Assembly (NCBI GenBank): GCA_900128585.1
Contig: LT642754.1
Coordinates: 1 to 11,161 of the forward strand
Length of the DNA: 11,161 nucleotides
Source of the DNA: Stramenopiles sp. TOSAG23-3
Lineage: Eukaryota > Sar
Direction: 5' to 3'
Shown: one piece after another, positions 7,502-11,161 of the stretch
How the letters are laid out: every line of letters starts with the position of its first letter
Numbering within the stretch: the first letter of the stretch is position 1
The notes under the pieces: model-generated
Databases searched by the model: none
The model's input: only the letters and a program-made list of their open reading frames with translations
What the model was told of the DNA's origin: nothing
Made by a program: the position numbers and the translations under genes

Positions 7502-7813
7502 AACACCATACAGGGTATTGTTGTGTTGTAGATTGCCTGGATCTGCCCAGAAACTATTCTGATAGTCTTGGCATAAGGTGACCTGGTCGTATGGTCGCGT
7601 CAAACATATTTATATATGATATTTAAATCAGCCTTTGACGCTTTCGTATCATAAAACTTTGAACGCAAAAAAGCTAAGAATTGCTCGTACGTAAATTACA
7701 TATATTAAATTACAATTTTTGCCTTTCCACCCTTTCCCTTTCCCCTTCCTCGCGCGTGCTTCTTTTTTCCCCACCCCCAATTCGCCACGTGTGGTTGGAC
7801 TGCTAACATACTA
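7502..7813. other. Convergent 3' spacer between the JmjC and Rrp41 genes
   Basis: This 312-base stretch holds both 3' ends and no gene. It is AT-rich up to about 7715, with an ATTTAAAT palindrome at 7621-7628, and then switches to a C/T-rich tract (about 7718-7780) on the plus strand. No canonical AATAAA is present on either coding strand. On the minus strand a TATAAA variant lies at 7609-7614, about 200 bases beyond the Rrp41 stop. A CACGTG core (7786-7793 region) sits here, away from any start codon. Confidence 0.6.
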
Positions 7814-8557
7814 CTAGCCCAACGTTCTCGAGGCAATAATGTCGAGCTGCCGGGCCATGACGTTCTCCTTCAAAATCTTATGGACGTCCTTGCACCCGCT
7901 TATCCCAATCTCTACCATTCTTTTAAACACGTCCATTTCTATCCGGCTTGCCATTCGCAAGAACACTATCCGCCCGGTACTCGGGAGAATCCCAAGCTCT
8001 AACTGGGGCAAGTTTGCGCTGGTCTCAAAATGGTTCAAGTCCATCAAAAAGTGGCCTTCGTAGTACCCCGTCGTCGTCGCGGTCACAAAGTCGGCGCACG
8101 GGACACCCGCGTGAATAAGGGCCAACGAAACGGCGTTCAAGGCACTGCACAGTTCGCCCCCATCCGCCTGCAAAACTTGGACAAATATATTGATTTCCGA
8201 ACCCGGGAGTAGGTTGAGCTGTATCACGTTTTGAAAAATTTCTTTTATTGTATGCGACTCGCTGCTTTGCCGACGGTCGTAGGAGGTGGTCCGGCGGTAC
8301 CCCGTGCGCGCAAACGGCGCAACCGTGTAACTGCACGTCAAGCTTGCCTTTTGAGACCTATTTCCACCTTTGCTGCTGGGAACTTTCGGGCCACTAATGT
8401 GCGCTAAGATTTTATTTTCACCCTGCTCAAAATACACCGAACCGTCCGCACCCTCGACTGCTCCTAGCCGTACATTCGTCTTTCGCGCCTCCTCCGCTTT
8501 TCTCCCATCCCTGCGCAACTTTGTTATCGATATTATTTCCCTGCTTAAATTCGACAT
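7814..8557 (-). CDS. RRP41: Exosome complex component Rrp41 (EXOSC4), RNase PH-like
   Basis: This 247-residue protein is the Rrp41/EXOSC4 subunit of the six-membered RNase PH ring of the eukaryotic exosome, which processes and degrades RNA 3'-to-5' in nucleus and cytoplasm, usually through the associated Rrp44 and Rrp6 nucleases. Its length matches the family (about 245 residues). Diagnostic segments are RRDGR (15-19), ADGS (37-40), VQVLQADGG (126-134) and NAVSLALIHAGVP (141-153), spaced as in known Rrp41 proteins. In the region around the family's acidic active-site residues it reads DLNHFET (173-179), with Thr where plant and archaeal enzymes have Asp (DLN..ED), so it is probably catalytically inactive, like the animal subunit. 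The start is ATG at 8557; the stop is TAG. It lies tail-to-tail with the JmjC gene. Confidence 0.92.
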   Translation of the reverse strand: MSNLSREIISITKLRRDGRKAEEARKTNVRLGAVEGADGSVYFEQGENKILAHISGPKVPSSKGGNRSQKASLTCSYTVAPFARTGYRRTTSYDRRQSSESHTIKEIFQNVIQLNLLPGSEINIFVQVLQADGGELCSALNAVSLALIHAGVPCADFVTATTTGYYEGHFLMDLNHFETSANLPQLELGILPSTGRIVFLRMASRIEMDVFKRMVEIGISGCKDVHKILKENVMARQLDIIASRTLG

Positions 8558-8570
8558 ATTTCGAACAAAC

Positions 8571-8598
8571 TCTCACTCTCACTCTCACTCTCACACAC
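8571..8598. repeat. (TCTCAC)4 hexamer array next to the Rrp41 start
   Basis: Four perfect copies of TCTCAC (8571-8594) followed by ACAC lie 14 bases upstream of the Rrp41 start codon. On the coding (minus) strand this reads as GTGAGA repeats and probably falls in the 5' leader. It contains GAGAG cores of the kind bound by GAGA factors, or it may be a simple microsatellite. Confidence 0.85.
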
Positions 8599-8727
8599 TA
8601 CTGACTATTCAATAAACGAGGTAACTTCTGATCTATTTTTTTATAAAATACAAAACATGCGATATCTTTATAGTCGGTCTAATTGTTACTTGGTTATACC
8701 AATTAATAGAAGATGTGACGAACGACT

Positions 8728-8831
8728 CATTCACTCACTCTTCTTCTTCTATCTTCTTCTTCTATCTTCTACTATCTCTAAAATACTCTTTCTCTCTTTC
8801 TTCTCGTCTCTCTTCTTCTCTCTTCTCTTTC
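8728..8831. repeat. Polypyrimidine tract (polypurine on the Rrp41 coding strand)
   Basis: Irregular TTC, TCT and CTATCTT units make this stretch almost purely pyrimidine on the plus strand, broken mainly by isolated A and one TAAAATA. On the minus strand it is a GA-rich tract 170-275 bases upstream of the Rrp41 start, at a spacing similar to the purine tract upstream of the alanyl-tRNA synthetase gene. Confidence 0.8.
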
Positions 8832-9118
8832 GATGGTCGATGGTGGAGGAAGGAAGAGGAAGGAAGGAATATTACTAACTGTGTAGCTATTAATTAATAT
8901 TAATATCAATATAGCGAAATATTTTGTGGCGAAGAAGAAAGAGAAGAGCGAAGAGCCATAGAGCCATGGGAGAAGATGGATGAATAATAATAACGTTTTT
9001 TTAAAAAAAGAATTTATAAAAAAAAGCGAACTTTTCTACACAGAGAAGTTTTAAAGAAATTTTAGTGAAAAACTAAAATCCTAATTACTCTATATAACAG
9101 CCAATTTTCTGGTTTAAA

Positions 9119-10762
9119 CTAAAATCCACTCCCCACTTTTAAACTTTTAGTCCTCCCAAGTTCCCCGGCGTCTTCTTTTTTGTCATCGGTGACCACGACC
9201 CCCGTGTTCTTTCCTTTTTTTCTCTCTTTTTGCATGGCAATGTATTCGTCATCCCTAATAAATTTAATAGGCTCTTTTGCCAAATCCATTGCATCTTTTG
9301 TAAGCCCTAACGAGGAGAACCCTTTCCCCTTTTTCTCCTCGGTCAACCGGCGTATTTGGAAGAGGTTGCCTTCCTTCGGCACCCCCTTTACTTTCTCAAT
9401 GACCCAGCACACCTCGAAGTCATTGAAGTGGGTCCGTCCGATCCACAGGATTTCCCCTTTCTTGTTCTTGACAGTTCTCATGCCGAGAACAAATTTGGTC
9501 CCGGTCCAATGTTCCAGTGCGACAAGGCTCCCAGTCCGGGAGTGCTCTTGGAAATACACCGTCCACTGCACGTTAGTCGTTATCGGTACGCCGTATTCGT
9601 GAACGTGCAACACCATCGAGGCCGTTTCGAAAAATTCAGCAGTGTTCGGGTCCATGTCACCGACAAAATCGCGAACAATTTTAAACCGGAAACACACTGC
9701 CTGCAACGTGGCCTTCAGAAAGGGAGTTACGAATCCACCAAAAGTTGGAAAAACGATCGACGTCGTGATCGCAGAGCACAGGACGAAAAACCCGTATTTG
9801 TAAACCTTCATGTACGACATCAGCAACCACGACAGCCAATGCTCGTCCCCGGCGGCCTCGGAGTCGTGCTCTTGCACCATCGCAAGCTTTTCTTTCGCCG
9901 CGTTGAAATCGGGGTTCAGGTCAAGGGCGCGTTGGTAGTATTCCACAGCCGCCGCGCCCTGTTGGGCCCGTCGGTGTATTTCAGCGATTTCGTACAGGTA
10001 AAGGCTGCTACTGGGGTGCAGTTCGCTGGCTTTGCGAAAGAGTTTCTCGGCGTCTTTGGCTTTGCCCTGCTCCCGGAGAATAATACCCCATACGGACACT
10101 GCGCGCTCCTTGAGCACCTCGAGGGAGTACGCCTTCCGCACGCACAGAACAGCGCGCCTATAGGCACCGACGCTCCCGTTCATGAGTGTCAGGTGGAGCC
10201 ACAGCTCTGCCACCTCTTTCTCGTTCCCTGACGAGGGGTTTATTTTTCCGCGGTACGTTTCCGTGAAGATTTTGTGCTCCAGCTCCCCCCGAAGCTTTTC
10301 CATAAGGCTCTCCCCCTCGCCGAGGGCTTCCATGTGCTCTTTCCAAGTCTTCCCCGACCAATCGGCCAATTTCCTCAGCACGATCTTTTTCAGCCGTCCC
10401 GTCTGTTTGGTGTGGCGCCGTTTCTTCCCTTTGTCCACCTGCGACGGGAGCAGCCTATCGAAGGGCGTGTCGACAAAGAAGTGCAAATCGTGCGTCTCTT
10501 CGTAAATGTTCGAGGGCGTCCACCCAACCGTTTGCTCCATGTTCCGAAAAATTCGTTCCTCTTCGATCGGGTTTTCGTACCGCGGCAAATGCATTTCTAT
10601 GTTGTCCAGAACAAAGGTCTCGGGGCTGCCGAAATCTGCCATTTGTTGGCGGGCTTGAACCGACGGGCTCGCCCTCAGGGAAAGCGCCATCATGCCCACC
10701 CAAACGAACCCCATGGCACAGGACCGAGACAATCCACCATGGAAAAAGTTCGGCATTGCCAT
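9119..10762 (-). CDS. TPR-containing membrane protein with N-terminal signal sequence
   Basis: I do not recognise an ortholog. The 547-residue protein begins with a probable signal sequence: basic/polar residues 1-15, a hydrophobic core MGFVWVGMMALSL (17-29) and a plausible cleavage site after SVQA (34-37). Residues 110-131 are strongly basic. Two tetratricopeptide repeats follow at about 219-252 and 253-286, with the expected A..LF.KA.ELHP and YYQRALDLNP endings spaced exactly 34 residues apart, so the fold is a protein-binding scaffold. One likely membrane helix lies at about 323-349. The C-terminal part (about 385-475) looks beta-rich, with alternating aromatic and hydrophobic residues (VQWTVYF, WIGRTHF), and ends in a basic/acidic tail. 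ER or plastid-envelope placement is possible; no phenylalanine follows the cleavage site, as would be expected for a stramenopile-type plastid signal. The ATG at 10762 is followed by a second ATG two codons later; the stop is TAG. Confidence 0.85.
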   Translation of the reverse strand: MAMPNFFHGGLSRSCAMGFVWVGMMALSLRASPSVQARQQMADFGSPETFVLDNIEMHLPRYENPIEEERIFRNMEQTVGWTPSNIYEETHDLHFFVDTPFDRLLPSQVDKGKKRRHTKQTGRLKKIVLRKLADWSGKTWKEHMEALGEGESLMEKLRGELEHKIFTETYRGKINPSSGNEKEVAELWLHLTLMNGSVGAYRRAVLCVRKAYSLEVLKERAVSVWGIILREQGKAKDAEKLFRKASELHPSSSLYLYEIAEIHRRAQQGAAAVEYYQRALDLNPDFNAAKEKLAMVQEHDSEAAGDEHWLSWLLMSYMKVYKYGFFVLCSAITTSIVFPTFGGFVTPFLKATLQAVCFRFKIVRDFVGDMDPNTAEFFETASMVLHVHEYGVPITTNVQWTVYFQEHSRTGSLVALEHWTGTKFVLGMRTVKNKKGEILWIGRTHFNDFEVCWVIEKVKGVPKEGNLFQIRRLTEEKKGKGFSSLGLTKDAMDLAKEPIKFIRDDEYIAMQKERKKGKNTGVVVTDDKKEDAGELGRTKSLKVGSGF

Positions 10763-11161
10763 CCTGCAATTGGTGTGTACGTAATACCTATCTATTCAAA
10801 TATGTATGGTATATTGTATATATCTATTAGGTACATAGATACATATATACAATAAAATTGCAAAAATAAACAACAAGCAATGATCGTAATGCAACGCGGG
10901 AACGGAAAAACTGAACTAGATTACTGTTGATTTTATTAATTGAGAAACGAATGTTTGAAAAAAAAAAGAAATAGTATATAGAAGACTAGACCATAAATAA
11001 TATTTTTTATATATTATTATTTTATTAAAAAAAAAAAAGGATGATTTTATTCTTCTTCTTCTTTCTTCTTCTTTCTTCTTCTTTCTTCTTTCTTCTTCTT
11101 TCTTCTTCTTTCTTCTTCTTTCTTCTTCTTTCTTCTTCTTCTTCTTCTTCTTCTTCTTCTT
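10763..11161. promoter_or_regulatory. AT-rich upstream spacer of the TPR gene
   Basis: These 399 bases lie upstream of the minus-strand TPR gene and show no gene. The first 100 bases are a TATA/GATA-rich low-complexity stretch (10798-10857) within 100 bases of the start codon. Next come poly-A runs (10959-10967 and 11026-11038). The last 110 bases are a CTT/CTTT microsatellite. Promoter function is inferred from position. Confidence 0.45.
11050..11161. repeat. Compound CTT/CTTT microsatellite at the right edge
   Basis: The plus strand is pure pyrimidine from 11050 to the end. CTT triplets and CTTT quartets combine into a 10-base higher-order unit (TCTTCTTCTT or CTTTCTTCTT) that keeps register from about 11061 to 11140 before becoming pure CTT to the last base. 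On the minus strand it is a GAA-rich tract 290-400 bases upstream of the TPR start. It runs off the window, so the full length is unknown. Confidence 0.95.

Larger units (their letters stand above)
8558..9118. promoter_or_regulatory. Spacer holding the Rrp41 promoter and the 3' end of the TPR gene
   Basis: This 561-base spacer has no credible gene; a 73-codon open frame on the plus strand (8657-8878) is low-complexity. Immediately upstream of the Rrp41 start is a hexamer array (8571-8598), and 180-275 bases upstream is a long C/T tract (GA on the Rrp41 coding strand). Purine blocks follow on the plus strand at 8840-8868 and 8931-8955. The rightmost 120 bases are A/T-rich and include TTTATA (9013-9018), a TATAAA variant on the minus strand about 100 bases after the TPR stop; canonical AATAAA is absent there. 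Confidence 0.5.

Noticed and set aside
7780-7800. CACGTG (G-box/E-box) core
   Set aside because: It sits at the 3' ends of two convergent genes, far from any start codon; a single hexamer is expected by chance.
8657-8878. 73-codon frame with a hydrophobic Leu/Phe/Ser stretch
   Set aside because: The hydrophobic segment is a translation of the polypyrimidine tract; low complexity, no support as a gene.
9356-10231. 291-codon plus-strand frame opposite the TPR gene
   Set aside because: The minus strand encodes recognisable TPR repeats and a signal sequence here; the plus frame has no domain or promoter-like context.
1-11161. Possible tRNA, rRNA, transposon, CRISPR array or operon
   Set aside because: I saw no cloverleaf-like GC-rich 75-base segment in the spacers, no transposase or reverse transcriptase, no terminal inverted repeats around a gene and no spaced direct repeats; the genes are unrelated eukaryotic single-exon units.

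Overview
The window is a piece of nuclear DNA from a compact, intron-poor unicellular eukaryote, most likely an alga or other protist. Three things point this way: the protein set (a long cytosolic-type alanyl-tRNA synthetase, an Rrp41 subunit of the RNA exosome, a JmjC/cupin-8 oxygenase with a signal peptide, a membrane TPR protein), single-exon genes that alternate strands, and AT-rich spacers full of microsatellites around visibly GC-rich coding blocks. Strand alternation argues against a kinetoplastid-style polycistronic layout. I cannot name the lineage from sequence alone.

Layout, left to right: a (CTTT)n tract and AT-rich/purine-rich spacer (1-640); alanyl-tRNA synthetase on + (641-3739); a short convergent spacer; an unrecognised coiled-coil protein on - (3986-5503); a divergent spacer of about 0.5 kb acting as a two-way promoter region (5504-6016), with a small octamer array and an upstream ORF; a secretory-pathway JmjC-type oxygenase on + (6017-7501); a convergent spacer; exosome subunit Rrp41 on - (7814-8557); a purine/pyrimidine-structured spacer; a TPR protein with a signal sequence and one likely membrane segment on - (9119-10762); and an AT-rich spacer ending in a CTT/CTTT array that runs off the window. 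Both ends are microsatellites, so the window may be a whole contig whose assembly stopped at repeats.

The genes do not form an obvious pathway. Two serve core RNA/translation functions (tRNA charging, RNA decay), two appear to enter the secretory or another membrane system, and one is an orphan coiled-coil protein. For two genes the longest open frame begins at a non-ATG codon (GTG 5542, TTG 5957); I chose the first in-frame ATG, which for the JmjC gene exposes a clean signal peptide.

I see no mobile element, CRISPR array, rRNA, tRNA or prokaryote-type operon, and no clear new multi-gene system. The best leads are a presequence-like upstream ORF in the alanyl-tRNA synthetase leader that could make an organellar isoform, the luminal JmjC enzyme with an intact metal triad and an upstream ORF ending one base before its start, the TPR membrane protein with an unassigned C-terminal domain, and purine tracts that recur upstream of starts.
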